DNA of 64,000 nt from Cylindrospermum sp. NIES-4074 (GTDB lineage Bacteria; Cyanobacteriota; Cyanobacteriia; Cyanobacteriales; Nostocaceae): contig AP018269.1 of the NCBI GenBank assembly GCA_003994795.1, positions 5,979,687-6,043,686 of the forward strand. The letters are read 5' to 3'. The notes below the pieces were generated by a model, which made no database searches, was not told the origin of the DNA, and was given only the letters and a program-made list of their open reading frames with translations. The translations under genes were made by a program, and so were the position numbers. Below, piece by piece: positions 16,171-24,855 of the stretch; within the stretch, counting starts at the first letter, position 1, and each line of letters begins with the position of its first letter.

Positions 16171-18360
16171 ATGACGGCGTGTCTTTTGACACCACTTTTA
16201 GTAACAGCAATAATTTTACTTAGTCATTGTTTTTACTACAAACCAGATAACAACGTGAATAAGTATTTTTATTTGCTTCCAGTTGCTTTACAGAGTTTAT
16301 TGATAACCTTTCCTGCGATCGCTGCTGATACTGAGACTGAGCAGAATAATACTGAAAAATCACCCCAAGTAATTACCAATATTCCTAGTTTGAGTGAAAT
16401 TGAATTACCTGCTACTAGTGCTAAATTATTAACCCAACAACCTGTAGCAAATGAACTGAGGCAGGAAAATCAGATAGTTGCACAACAGAAAACAGATCCC
16501 GCTCCCACCGATGACGCGGATATTACCATAGAGGTGATTGGAGAAAAAGACATTTTACCTGAGTCAACTCCAACTTACGCAATCGAGCAAGACGAAATTC
16601 AAAAGCAGGGTGCTACAAGCGTAGCTGATATTTTGAAAAAAGCGCCTGGTTTTGTGATCAATGATGTTGGTCATGGTGCAGATATTCACACAGGCACATA
16701 CTACCGGGGAGCCTCAATTAATCAAACAGTATTTCTGATTAATGGTAGACCAATTAACACAAATGTAAACATTTATCATGGTGGAACTGATTTAAATAGT
16801 ATTCCTGTAGAGTCTATTGACAGAGTGGAATTATCCAGCGGTGTTGCCTCCTCCTTGTATGGTTCATCAGCCTTTGGGGGAGTCGTGAATATTATCACCA
16901 AACAAGGATATGGCAAACCTAAATTGGCTGGAACTGTAGAATTTGGCTCCTTAAATTTAAATAATCAACAGGTGAGTTATGGTGGTTCCTCTGGTGCAGT
17001 CAAATATAACTTTAGCTTTGAAAGGTTCTTCACAGATAACCGTTACGCTGTCCCTGTAGGTGCAGCAAATCGAGATTCTCAAGGGTTTTTATCGAATGCA
17101 GATACAGCTACAAGCACCTATTTTGGTAACATTATCTTAGATTTAGACCAAAAAAATTCTTTGAATCTAGATGTAACCAAACTCAGCAGTCGTAGAGGCT
17201 TAGTTTATTTCGGGTTTCCTCTCCAAAAAGACCGTCTAGACCATGATGGTTTAAATGTTGGCTTATCTTGGAAAACTCGGCTGGGTAGTGGAGATAGTTC
17301 TAATCTCACAACCACAATTGGTTATAACCAAGATTACTTCAGCACTTATGGGCCTAGCAGTATCTATTATCGTACTGGTGTTTTAGATACACAACAATTA
17401 ACAGCTAGGGTTGACCATGAGTGGCAACTTACACCCAACAATAAATTACGCTGGGGGTTAGATTTAAAAAATACCAATTTAAACGGTGATACATTAAGTA
17501 CAAACCCTAGTAGAATCGCTCAGAATGAAACTGAAAATCGGAGCGTATTGAATACCGCTTTATTTGCCGTTAATAGTTGGCAAGTTAGCGATATTTTTCA
17601 GGTAGATTTAGGGTTAAGACAGAGCTTTGATGGGCAGTTTGGTAATTATCTCAACCCTAGTGTAGGATTACGTTATGCTGTTGCACCAGTGGTTGCAGTG
17701 CGTGGAAGCTGGACTGGAGGACAGCGCAATCCTGGGTTAGATCAGTTATATGTTTATGATACGGTTCACGGTTGGGAACCAAACTCTGATTTAAAACCAG
17801 AAACTGGTTCTTCGTGGACTGCGGGAGTGGATGTCAATTTCTCTAAAAATTTGCTGGGACAGTTTACTTATTTTGGTAGTAGTTTAGATAATCGTTTGGG
17901 AGTTATAAATGGTAAATGGGCAAATATTGGGCTGGTAGATACCAATGGTTTAGAGGCAGCTTTGCAATTTAAAATTGCTTCTGGTTGGACAACTTTTGTT
18001 AACTACACTTATACAGATGCCCAAATTAAAACCGGAACCGATAAAGGGTTACAGTTAGGTCAAATTCCCTACTCTTCACTACAAACAGGTATCGGTTATC
18101 AAAATGCTGGTTGGCAGGCTAATTTGTATGTAACTTATAATAGTGGCTCTCGTCGGTCTACATTTGCTAGACCGGGTGATAAAACTACAGATTTTATTCC
18201 ATCTTATGTGAATTTAGATTTGAGTGGTCGGATTCCTGTAACTAACAATTTGGGTGTGGTTGTTTACTTGGAAAATTTGCTAGGTGAGCAATATGAGCGA
18301 GTTAATCGAATTTATAGTCCTGGGTTTACTTTTCGTTTGGGTTTAAGTTCAAGTTTATAG
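16171..18360 (+). CDS. TonB-dependent outer-membrane receptor
   Basis: Up to 729 residues. After the signal peptide, a TonB-box-like DITIEVIGEKD is followed by a plug domain at about 130-250 (IEQDEIQKQGATSVADILKK, LINGRPINTN, RVELSSGVASSLYGSSAFGG) and a 22-stranded barrel ending in the aromatic-type terminus FTFRLGLSSSL. The plug pattern resembles BtuB/vitamin B12 and siderophore receptors; the ligand is not determinable. GTG at 16255 would give a cleaner signal peptide (NKYFYLLPVALQ...FPAIAA) than ATG 16171, so the start is uncertain. It lies 50 bp after the TonB gene, likely in one operon. Confidence 0.92.
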   Translation: MTACLLTPLLVTAIILLSHCFYYKPDNNVNKYFYLLPVALQSLLITFPAIAADTETEQNNTEKSPQVITNIPSLSEIELPATSAKLLTQQPVANELRQENQIVAQQKTDPAPTDDADITIEVIGEKDILPESTPTYAIEQDEIQKQGATSVADILKKAPGFVINDVGHGADIHTGTYYRGASINQTVFLINGRPINTNVNIYHGGTDLNSIPVESIDRVELSSGVASSLYGSSAFGGVVNIITKQGYGKPKLAGTVEFGSLNLNNQQVSYGGSSGAVKYNFSFERFFTDNRYAVPVGAANRDSQGFLSNADTATSTYFGNIILDLDQKNSLNLDVTKLSSRRGLVYFGFPLQKDRLDHDGLNVGLSWKTRLGSGDSSNLTTTIGYNQDYFSTYGPSSIYYRTGVLDTQQLTARVDHEWQLTPNNKLRWGLDLKNTNLNGDTLSTNPSRIAQNETENRSVLNTALFAVNSWQVSDIFQVDLGLRQSFDGQFGNYLNPSVGLRYAVAPVVAVRGSWTGGQRNPGLDQLYVYDTVHGWEPNSDLKPETGSSWTAGVDVNFSKNLLGQFTYFGSSLDNRLGVINGKWANIGLVDTNGLEAALQFKIASGWTTFVNYTYTDAQIKTGTDKGLQLGQIPYSSLQTGIGYQNAGWQANLYVTYNSGSRRSTFARPGDKTTDFIPSYVNLDLSGRIPVTNNLGVVVYLENLLGEQYERVNRIYSPGFTFRLGLSSSL

Positions 18361-18404
18361 TTTTTGGGTAGCTGATATCTTGCACCATTTTTAATTAACC
18401 CAAA

Positions 18405-18464
18405 GGTGGGCAATGCCCGTGACGCAAGAATCGGGGTTTGATGGCAATAAAAGCATTGCCCACC
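18405..18464. repeat. Imperfect inverted repeat after the receptor gene
   Basis: GGTGGGCAATGC and GCATTGCCCACC form a 12-bp stem with a loop of about 36 bases. The right arm is followed by CTACG, the common GTAGGGTGGGCAATGC dispersed repeat of cyanobacteria. It is followed at 18511-18560 by CACAGATGAACACAGAT tandem pieces, also seen at 53800-53830. Possible terminator for the TonB operon. Confidence 0.65.
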
Positions 18465-18598
18465 CTACGCAATGTGTTTCTTGAAAGGTAGGAAAATTTG
18501 ATATTTGGAACCACAGATGAACACAGATGAACACAGATAATTTTGAGCGGTGGATCTGTGGTTTTGTATTTTCCCGAAATCTATTATAATGGCTTAAT

Positions 18599-18895
18599 AT
18601 GAGAGCCAGAATTGAAAATAATTTGCTTTTTCTTCACCACGAGGATCTACCAGAGTTTAAAAAGGGTGGTTCTGTGGTCAGGAATTCTTATTTTTGGGCG
18701 CTACGTTCGATTGCAGGACATTCTGGGCGTTATCGTGATTGGGAATATGAGTCAGAGGTTTGGCTGGCTTTAGCGCGGATGCTGTTGTCGTTTACTGAGT
18801 CGGGATATTTGGGTTATCGAGAAACCATTTTGGAGTTTCCCTTATCTCAAGGAGAAATTCCTGATGTCTTGCGGGTTGTTGCCACTTGGGAATAA
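18599..18895 (+). CDS. Hypothetical 98-residue protein
   Basis: I do not recognise a family. 98 residues, mixed charge, no signal peptide or membrane segment, with a Tyr/Trp-rich centre (GRYRDWEYESEVWLALARML). The codon pattern is normal for its neighbours. A second partial copy of its last 31 codons lies at 20748-20841 next to the damaged truB copy, about 94% identical in DNA, so the gene or its locus took part in the segmental duplication. The end of the frame (DVLRVVATWE) is the same in both copies, which argues for real coding in the past. Confidence 0.6.
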   Translation: MRARIENNLLFLHHEDLPEFKKGGSVVRNSYFWALRSIAGHSGRYRDWEYESEVWLALARMLLSFTESGYLGYRETILEFPLSQGEIPDVLRVVATWE

Positions 18896-19225
18896 CCATT
18901 TTGTCAAGCGATAGCTATATTTATTTAGATATATAAGAGGCGATCGCACACCATTAGCATATCAATCGCTTTTATGCACCTGCCAAAAGAGGGATAGCGA
19001 GATTTTTATGGTCCGATGAGTATATCAAATTCTTATTAATCAAGCATTATGTATTTTTTTCTGAAGAAAGAAAATAGCTCGATTTAGCCAGCGAAATGAT
19101 CGAAGCGCCTGAAAATCGACTGTCATAAGAATTACAAATTGAAAGGCTGATACGTCCTCACTCCAGATGGTGATAATCTGGTTTTTGGGAACTAGCAATT
19201 TTAGAAAAATCAGCCAATCGAATTC
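18896..19225. other. Intergenic region without recognised genes
   Basis: 330 bp. It holds one HIP1 octamer near 18941 and no frame with a ribosome-binding site. It presumably contains the promoter of the pentapeptide-repeat gene. Confidence 0.4.
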
Positions 19226-19726
19226 ATGAAGAATTTTATCGCCTTTAAAAAGTTAGCAGTAATGACTGCTATGGTTTTAGCCCTGTTCTTTTCTGTAATC
19301 AGCGCTCCAGCTTATGCTTTTGTGCAATCTGACTTGGACACATTGATTAGCACAGGAGATGCTCCCTACGGTGATTTATCGGGTGTTGACTTACATGAAG
19401 CTGACCTGTCAGGAGCTAAATTGTACGGTTCTAACCTGTCAGGTGCCAAACTATATGGAGCTAACCTATCGGGAGCTAGCCTATCAGGTGCTGACCTATC
19501 AGGTGCTAGCCTCACAAGTGCTAACCTAGCAGGTGCTTATCTCCAAAAAGCTGACCTGTCGGGAGCCTTCCTGCAAAAAGCTAACTTGGAAGGAGCTACT
19601 TTGTATGGAGCTGATCTACAGGACGCTGCTCTGTATGGAGCTAACCTGAAAGGAGCTAAGTTAAAGGGTAGCAACCTAGAGGGAGCTAAGTTGAAGGGCG
19701 CCAACATCGAAGAAGCTATTAAGTAA
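19226..19726 (+). CDS. Secreted pentapeptide-repeat protein
   Basis: 166 residues: a signal peptide (hydrophobic core AVMTAMVLALFFSVI, cleavage after SAPAYA), then at about 50-160 some twenty A(D/N)LSG-type pentapeptides (ADLSGAKLYGSNLSGAKLYG) that form a right-handed quadrilateral beta-helix. Such proteins are abundant in cyanobacteria and many are lumenal or periplasmic; their function is mostly unknown. The repeats are visible at DNA level as well (GGAGCTAACCT). A good terminator follows. Confidence 0.93.
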   Translation: MKNFIAFKKLAVMTAMVLALFFSVISAPAYAFVQSDLDTLISTGDAPYGDLSGVDLHEADLSGAKLYGSNLSGAKLYGANLSGASLSGADLSGASLTSANLAGAYLQKADLSGAFLQKANLEGATLYGADLQDAALYGANLKGAKLKGSNLEGAKLKGANIEEAIK

Positions 19727-19744
19727 TTCCATTTGGTGAGATGC

Positions 19745-19780
19745 AAAGCCGCTAAGAAATTCTTGGCGGCTTTGTGTTTT
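19745..19780 (+). terminator. Rho-independent terminator of the pentapeptide gene
   Basis: Perfect 8-bp stem AAAGCCGC / GCGGCTTT with an inner AAGAAATTCTT palindrome in the loop, followed by GTGTTTT. It begins 18 bp after the stop codon. Confidence 0.8.
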
Positions 19781-19794
19781 GGTACAAAATCAAA

Positions 19795-20747
19795 TTAGGA
19801 AGTCGGTTCAAAGACCATTTGGGGAGTCAACATACCATCTTGGGATTGAGCGATACCCAAAAAGCGGGTTTCTGCTTCGTAAATTCGTAATATTCCCACA
19901 ACATCGGGAGTAACAGGAACTTGCTGACCTTGACACCATTAGGACTTACGCTTTCATCATGAAGAAACGAACCGCAAAGGACACAAAGGACACAAAGGAA
20001 TAAGAGTTTTAGAGAGTTCTTGCGTAAGTCCTGACCATTTTTTGGCAGATAGTGCTGGTAAAGTCACAGATGGTAGATGTTGTAAGGCTGCATCTGGGGG
20101 GACTGGTTGAAATATGCCCTCAGATAGTTGTGCTTCTAAGTCGGTTAAGGTGAGACTATTCGTTAAGTCGAAGCCGCTGCTTTGTGTTCGTGTTAAAGCC
20201 GCGAGAGTGCCACCTGTTTCTAAGACTTCACCTAAATCACGAGCGATCGCACGAATATATGTTCCCGCACCACAAGCGATCGCAATATCCAATTCCGGAA
20301 AATCCCCTTCTCGCCATTCCAAAAACTCAATTTGGGAAATCTCCACAGTCCGCGCTGGTGCTTGTATGACTTCACCTTTCCGCGCTAAATCATAAAGCCT
20401 TTTCCCTTCCACCTGAATAGCACTGTAACTAGGGGGAATTTGCTCAATTGTGCCGATAAATTGGCAAAGTGCAGCTTTGACATCTGCCAAATTTAACCCA
20501 GGACTTGGTTGAGTTGCGATCGCTTCCCCTTCTAAATCATCAGTTGTAGTACGTACACCCAAGCGGATTGTGGCTTTGTAAGCTTTTTCACCGGGAAGAT
20601 ATTGCAATAATCTGGTGGCTTTCCCTAATGCGATCGGTAACACCCCAGTAGCCATTGGGTCTAAGGTTCCCGCGTGTCCCACCCGTTTGAGACGTAGGAG
20701 TTTTCGCACTCGCGCTACGCAGTCATGAGATGTCCAGCCAAATGGCT
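19795..20747 (-). pseudogene. Damaged second copy of truB (tRNA pseudouridine-55 synthase)
   Basis: Nearly identical (a few percent differences) to intact truB at 21754-22632. Two lesions exist. The 5' end is missing: homology stops at 20747 in the codons for PFGW, so the first ten codons and the start are gone, and the sequence switches to the tail of the 98-residue gene. The 3' end is split at 19940 by a 92-bp MITE, with the original last codons continuing to the stop at 19795. A frame from GTG 20709 to 19957 still reads, retains the catalytic Asp segment [12 protein letters not shown] and ends in MITE-coded residues. No function is expected beside the intact copy. Confidence 0.88.
19941..20032. 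mobile_element. 92-bp MITE inside the truB pseudogene
   Basis: Perfect 11-bp terminal inverted repeats AGGACTTACGC / GCGTAAGTCCT. The core has a CAAAGGACACAAAGGACACAA tandem. The insertion point is exact by comparison with the intact gene (TGACACCATTTTTTGG). Flanks TGACACCATT and TGACCATT suggest a target duplication of about 10 bp with a 2-bp loss. A related element of 94 bp lies at 34220-34313. Confidence 0.85.
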
Positions 20748-20841
20748 GGGATATTTGGGTTATCGAGAAACCGTTTTGGAGTTTCCCTTATCTCAAGGGG
20801 AAATTCCTGATGTCTTACGGGTTGTTGCTACTTGGGAATAA
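20748..20841 (+). pseudogene. Partial duplicate of the 98-residue hypothetical gene (3' end)
   Basis: The last 31 codons of the gene at 18599-18895 reappear here, from the codons for GYLGYRET to the TAA stop, with a handful of changes (ATT to GTT, GGA to GGG, TTGCGG to TTACGG). Homology continues about 25 bp past the stop. It is joined directly to the truncated truB copy. No start codon of its own. Confidence 0.85.
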
Positions 20842-20965
20842 CTATTTTGTAAAGTAGTAGCTACATTTTTTAGGTTTCATTATTTACGTCAATAGATAAG
20901 TCTTATGTAGTATACTAAGTACACATATTCCCTACTTTCAATTCTATCTTGTTAAGAAACAAACT

Positions 20966-21634
20966 ATGAAAAGCTTACATCAAAATTTATCGATTGCAGC
21001 CTCTAGCTTAATTACATTAGGAGCTTTAATTGCTTCTCCTGCTGAAGCGACAACCTTAGTATTTAGCGGACAGCCTCAAAATACTTGGCAAGTCAGCTTG
21101 AGTTACGACGAAAACAACATCAATTACTCGACTCTAGACGGACAAACCTTTGGCACAGTTCTTGCCACTAATTTAACAATAGATGGCTATATAGGTAGTT
21201 ATGATAATTCTAATGATTACGGTTGGTGGCATTGGACAAATGTTGGAGATACCATTAATTTTTACAAGAGCAACTTTTCAGACCCCTTGGAACCCCTTCA
21301 ACTCAGTCTTTGGGTACATCCTCCAGTACCCTCTGATGCCAATTATGATGCAAAATTCGGTGGAGTTGGCAGTTTAATTTTAGACTTGGAAACTCTAGGC
21401 AATATAAATAAGGGTTGGATGAATTTTGAGGATGGATGGTTTGCAACTGGTGGCTATACGTTTGGTGGTAGCTCTATGGATTATAAGGTTTCTTTGGGTT
21501 TCCCCTCTACCTCATTCACTTCTGTTCCTGAACCCGCTACTACTACAAGTTTAATGCTATTTGGATTACTTGGTGCCGGAACACTACTCCTGAAAAAAGC
21601 AGTCCAACTTAAAGCCGCTGACTACAAACCTTGA
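20966..21634 (+). CDS. PEP-CTERM sorting domain protein
   Basis: 222 residues: signal peptide (LIASPAEA cleavage), an extracellular body of unknown fold rich in Trp, Gly and Asp, and a C-terminal sorting signal VPEPATTTSLMLFGLLGAGT followed by basic LLKKAVQLK. PEP-CTERM proteins are processed at the membrane by exosortase and are thought to be surface or exopolysaccharide-associated; the exosortase gene is not in this window. It lies between the two truB copies and is transcribed convergently to intact truB. Confidence 0.88.
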   Translation: MKSLHQNLSIAASSLITLGALIASPAEATTLVFSGQPQNTWQVSLSYDENNINYSTLDGQTFGTVLATNLTIDGYIGSYDNSNDYGWWHWTNVGDTINFYKSNFSDPLEPLQLSLWVHPPVPSDANYDAKFGGVGSLILDLETLGNINKGWMNFEDGWFATGGYTFGGSSMDYKVSLGFPSTSFTSVPEPATTTSLMLFGLLGAGTLLLKKAVQLKAADYKP

Positions 21635-21697
21635 ATTATCTGGGCTTTTCTACTTAAGTAGAACTTACGCTGACGGACGTGAAACCCTTGATTTACC

Positions 21698-21724
21698 GTA
21701 GGACAATTTATGAATTGCCCCTAC
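21698..21724. repeat. 27-bp imperfect palindrome
   Basis: GTAGGACAATTTATGAATTG followed by CCCCTAC, a degenerate form of the GTAGGGGCAATTCATGAATT-type dispersed palindrome of cyanobacteria. It lies between convergent PEP-CTERM and truB genes and could serve as terminator for both. Confidence 0.6.
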
Positions 21725-21753
21725 ATTGCTTACTTGATGCGTCGTAATTCCTA

Positions 21754-22632
21754 TTAAGAAATCGGTTCAAAGACCATTTGGGGAGTTAACATACCATCTT
21801 GGGATTGAGCAATACCTAAAAAGCGAGTTTCTGCTTCGTAAATTCGTAATATCCCCACAACATCGGGAGTAACAGGAACTTGCTGACCTTGACACCATTT
21901 TTTGGCAGATAGTGCTGGTAAAGTCACAGATGGTAGATGTTGTAAGGCTGCATCTGGGGGGACTGGTTGAAATATACCCTCAGATAGTTGTGCTTCTAAC
22001 TCAGTTAAGGTGAAACTATTTGTTAAGTCGAAGCCGCTGCTTTGTGTTCGTGTTAAAGCCGCGAGAGTGCCACCTGTTTCTAAGACTTCACCTAAATCAC
22101 GAGCGATCGCACGAATATATGTTCCCGCACCACAAGCGATCGCAATATCCAATTCCGGAAAATCCCCTTCTCGCCATTCCAAAAACTCAATTTGGGAAAT
22201 CTCCACAGTCCGCGCTGGTGCTTGTATGACTTCACCTTTCCGCGCTAAATCATAAAGCCTTTTCCCTTCCACCTGAATAGCACTGTAACTTGGGGGAATT
22301 TGCTCAATTGTGCCGATAAATTGGCAAAGTGCAGCTTTGACATCTGCCAAATTTAACCCAGGACTTGGTTGAGTTGCGATCGCTTCCCCTTCTAAATCAT
22401 CAGTGGTGGTGCGTACACCCAAGCGGATTGTGGCTTTGTAAGCTTTTTCACCGGGAAGGTATTGCAATAATCTGGTGGCTTTCCCTAATGCGATCGGTAA
22501 CACCCCAGTAGCCATTGGGTCTAAGGTTCCCGCGTGTCCCACCCGTTTGAGACGTAGGAGTTTTCGCACTCGCGCCACGCAGTCATGAGATGTCCAGCCA
22601 AATGGCTTGTTTAAATTGAGAAAACCTTGCAC
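21754..22632 (-). CDS. truB: tRNA pseudouridine(55) synthase TruB
   Basis: Isomerises U55 to pseudouridine in the T-loop of tRNAs. 292 residues, full length: N-terminal [17 protein letters not shown], catalytic motif [14 protein letters not shown] with the nucleophilic Asp, [10 protein letters not shown], then [10 protein letters not shown] and the C-terminal PUA-like segment ending MVFEPIS. This is the functional copy; a damaged duplicate lies 1 kb away. Upstream is an intergenic stretch of about 90 bp before the interrupted hydrolase gene on the same strand. Confidence 0.96.
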   Translation of the reverse strand: MQGFLNLNKPFGWTSHDCVARVRKLLRLKRVGHAGTLDPMATGVLPIALGKATRLLQYLPGEKAYKATIRLGVRTTTDDLEGEAIATQPSPGLNLADVKAALCQFIGTIEQIPPSYSAIQVEGKRLYDLARKGEVIQAPARTVEISQIEFLEWREGDFPELDIAIACGAGTYIRAIARDLGEVLETGGTLAALTRTQSSGFDLTNSFTLTELEAQLSEGIFQPVPPDAALQHLPSVTLPALSAKKWCQGQQVPVTPDVVGILRIYEAETRFLGIAQSQDGMLTPQMVFEPIS

Positions 22633-22720
22633 AGAAAAATATTATAGTTCTTCATCAATATTATCTCAGCACTTACGCAGAATAATATTTTGGCATCAAG
22701 ACGTAAACGAATAGGGTGAG

Positions 22721-23790
22721 TTACCGAAAAATCATCAGAGGTAGTAGGGAAACGCCGATACCTAAGATCCAAAATCCAAACCTGACTATGGTACTGGGGG
22801 ACGGTCTCTTGACGGCTTTAACTTTTTTGAGATTATTACTTAATACCGGCGCTAATTCTTTGCTACTTAGAGCTTGGACGAAACTCAAACCCAGAGACTT
22901 ACTAGAAATGGTTTTGGTGTAGGTAGCGTTGAGATAAGGGTTGTATTGTGACATTCCCGCCACATAAGTTTGGAAAAAAGGCAGACTTAAAACATTCATA
23001 TAGCACCGCGCTTGAGGAGCATCACCAACCATATCTACTGGTAAGGCTACTTGCTCACTTCCAGGGTTACTATTACCAATAGTGGAAAAGTGAGTGGCGC
23101 CAACAAGCATGACAAGATACTTGTGGGAATTAGCGAACCAGGAAAAAGGGATAATTTGTTCGTATAAAGCTGGTGCTACAGTATCTTCACTGCTACCGAT
23201 AACCATGACGGGAGTTTGAATGTGGCTTAAGCCAGCTTTGCCAAAAATCGAGCTAGTTATGGGATTAACTGCGATCGCCGCTTTGACTCTCTCATCTCGC
23301 AAGTTAAACTCTTCACCAGACAATTCTAAAGCGCGACATTGGAGTAGTAAAGACATATTCCACGTCTCTTGCAACAACTCTGGTTGACAGTCTTGCTGTA
23401 ATTGCTCAAGATTAATTTTGGCTCCTGCTAAAGCTAAAGCCGTATAACCACCGAAAGAGTGACCAAACACTCCGACTTGTTGCAGATTGAGTTTACCCTG
23501 AAACCTGGTATCAGACTGGTTACTCTTTTCTAGTTGATCGAGTATGTATTTCACATCTAAAGGTCGGTCTTTAAATTCACCTGGTGCGGCTACTTCATTA
23601 ACGTGTCCACTCAGAAGCGATTTCAATTGTTGAGCATCACTACCCGGATGATTAGGAACAACGACTGCAAAGCCGTGGGAAGCTAGGTGAGAGGCTAAAT
23701 AGCGAAAGTTACTGCTGTCTAAACCCAAACCGTGAGAAATGACAATTACAGGTGCGGGAGTTTGGAGATTGGGAACGTAAACATCAGTTA
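22721..23790 (-). pseudogene. DUF1400 alpha/beta hydrolase, 3' part of a gene split by IS630
   Basis: Catalytic half of a cyanobacterial dienelactone-hydrolase-like protein: VIVISHGLG (oxyanion), nucleophile GHSFGGYTAL, the acid in VIGSSEDTVAP and His in GATHFS. A C-terminal hydrophobic segment (FWILGIGVSLLPLMIF) may anchor it. A frame from 23728 could still be translated, but it would lack the N-terminal DUF1400 domain and signal peptide. Joining base 23790 to base 24858, that is, removing the IS with one TA, restores a 591-codon frame reading NRRLLTDVYVPN across the seam. Hence one gene was broken. Confidence 0.9.
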
Positions 23791-23862
23791 CAGCAATTTG
23801 AGATCAAACACGCCACAAAGATCGTAAACTTTAAAAATGTAAAAAAAGAAGATTATTGAGAA

Positions 23863-24219
23863 ATGGCAGCATATTCCATTGACTTGCGAAAGAAGATATT
23901 AAGTGCGTGGCAAAACCAAGAAGGTACGCAGAGAGAGTTAGCGGAAAGATTTAAAGTTAGTTTATCATTTATCCGTGACTTTTTGCGTCGGTATCGAGAG
24001 ACGGGGGAGATAACTGCCAGATCCCAAGGAGGAGATCGGCGCTCAAAGCTTAAAGATAAAGAGCAAGAATTATTAAAGATAATGGTGACAGAGCAAAATG
24101 ATCTATATTTGCGAGAAATTCAAGCAGCAATCAAAGAGCGCGCATGTATAGAAGTAAGTATATCAAGTTTGTCCCGTACTCTCAACCGCTTAAAATTAAA
24201 TCGTAAAAAAAAACTTTAG
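23863..24219 (+). CDS. IS630 transposase, N-terminal part (OrfA, helix-turn-helix)
   Basis: 118 residues: an HTH_29/winged-helix DNA-binding module (AAYSIDLRKKILSAWQ, GTQRELAERFKVSLSFIRDF) and a second HTH segment (ISSLSRTLNRLKLNRK). It ends with a run of nine A residues at 24205-24213 followed by CTTTAGTAG. A -1 slip on this run continues as KTLVATEQATERVQELRHEF straight into the DDE part, giving a transposase of about 323 residues (23863-24833). Programmed -1 frameshifting of this kind is known for several IS630 elements. Confidence 0.92.
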   Translation: MAAYSIDLRKKILSAWQNQEGTQRELAERFKVSLSFIRDFLRRYRETGEITARSQGGDRRSKLKDKEQELLKIMVTEQNDLYLREIQAAIKERACIEVSISSLSRTLNRLKLNRKKKL

Positions 24220-24254
24220 TAGCGACTGAGCAAGCGACAGAACGAGTACAAGAA

Positions 24255-24833
24255 TTGCGCCATGAATTTCGGCGTTGGTTAGATACTATAGATGTTAGAA
24301 ACCTGGTATTCATCGATGAAACAGGTGTAAATCTAGCTATGACAAGACACTATGGTAGGTGTGAAGGTGGAGTCAGAGTCTATGATAATCGCCCAGGAAA
24401 TAAAGGTAAAAACATGACTGTAATTGCAGCTATGAGCGATGAAGGCTTAATTGCCACTATGACTTTCCCCGGTAGTTTGAATACGGCTAGTTTTTTAGTT
24501 TTTATCGAGCAAATATTACTACCTCAGTTGTGGCGGGGAGCAATTGTAGTGATGGATAATTTACCTGTACATTATGCTAATACGGCAAAAGCAATAATAG
24601 AATCTGTTGGCGCTAAAATTAAGTTTTTGCCTCCATACTCGCCTGATTTATCACCAATCGAATTATGTTGGTCAAAGTTAAAAGAAATTCTTCGTTCTGC
24701 TAAAACTCGCACATTTGATACTCTTAATGAAGCAATCACTATGGCTGTTAATACTATTACTGATGAAAATGCGCTAAATTGGTTTCATCATTGTGGTCTA
24801 TTTTTTGACCCTATTAGAAAGCTATTCCTGTAG
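24255..24833 (+). CDS. IS630 transposase, C-terminal catalytic part (OrfB, DDE)
   Basis: 192 residues from an internal ATG, in the -1 frame relative to OrfA. Catalytic acids are present: D in VFIDETGVNL, D in IVVMDNLPVH and E in SPDLSPIELCWSKLKE. YSPDLSPIE is the signature of the IS630/Tc1 superfamily. It is probably expressed mainly as the C-terminal half of a frameshift fusion with OrfA, since the shifted frame is open without a gap between 24213 and 24255. No damage is seen in either half. Confidence 0.93.
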   Translation: MRHEFRRWLDTIDVRNLVFIDETGVNLAMTRHYGRCEGGVRVYDNRPGNKGKNMTVIAAMSDEGLIATMTFPGSLNTASFLVFIEQILLPQLWRGAIVVMDNLPVHYANTAKAIIESVGAKIKFLPPYSPDLSPIELCWSKLKEILRSAKTRTFDTLNEAITMAVNTITDENALNWFHHCGLFFDPIRKLFL

Positions 24834-24855
24834 TGGGTTTGATCGCAAACTGCTG

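Larger units (their letters stand above)
23791..24855 (+). mobile_element. IS630-family insertion sequence (1,065 bp)
   Basis: Ends carry imperfect inverted repeats of about 25 bp: CAGCAATTTGAGATCAAACA at the left and, read inward, CAGCAGTTTGCGATCAAACC at the right. Both ends are flanked by TA (23789-23790 and 24856-24857), the IS630 target duplication. It contains two overlapping-phase ORFs for helix-turn-helix and DDE domains. Inserted in the DUF1400 hydrolase gene in opposite orientation to it. The intact ends and ORFs suggest a recent, possibly active copy. Confidence 0.93.
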
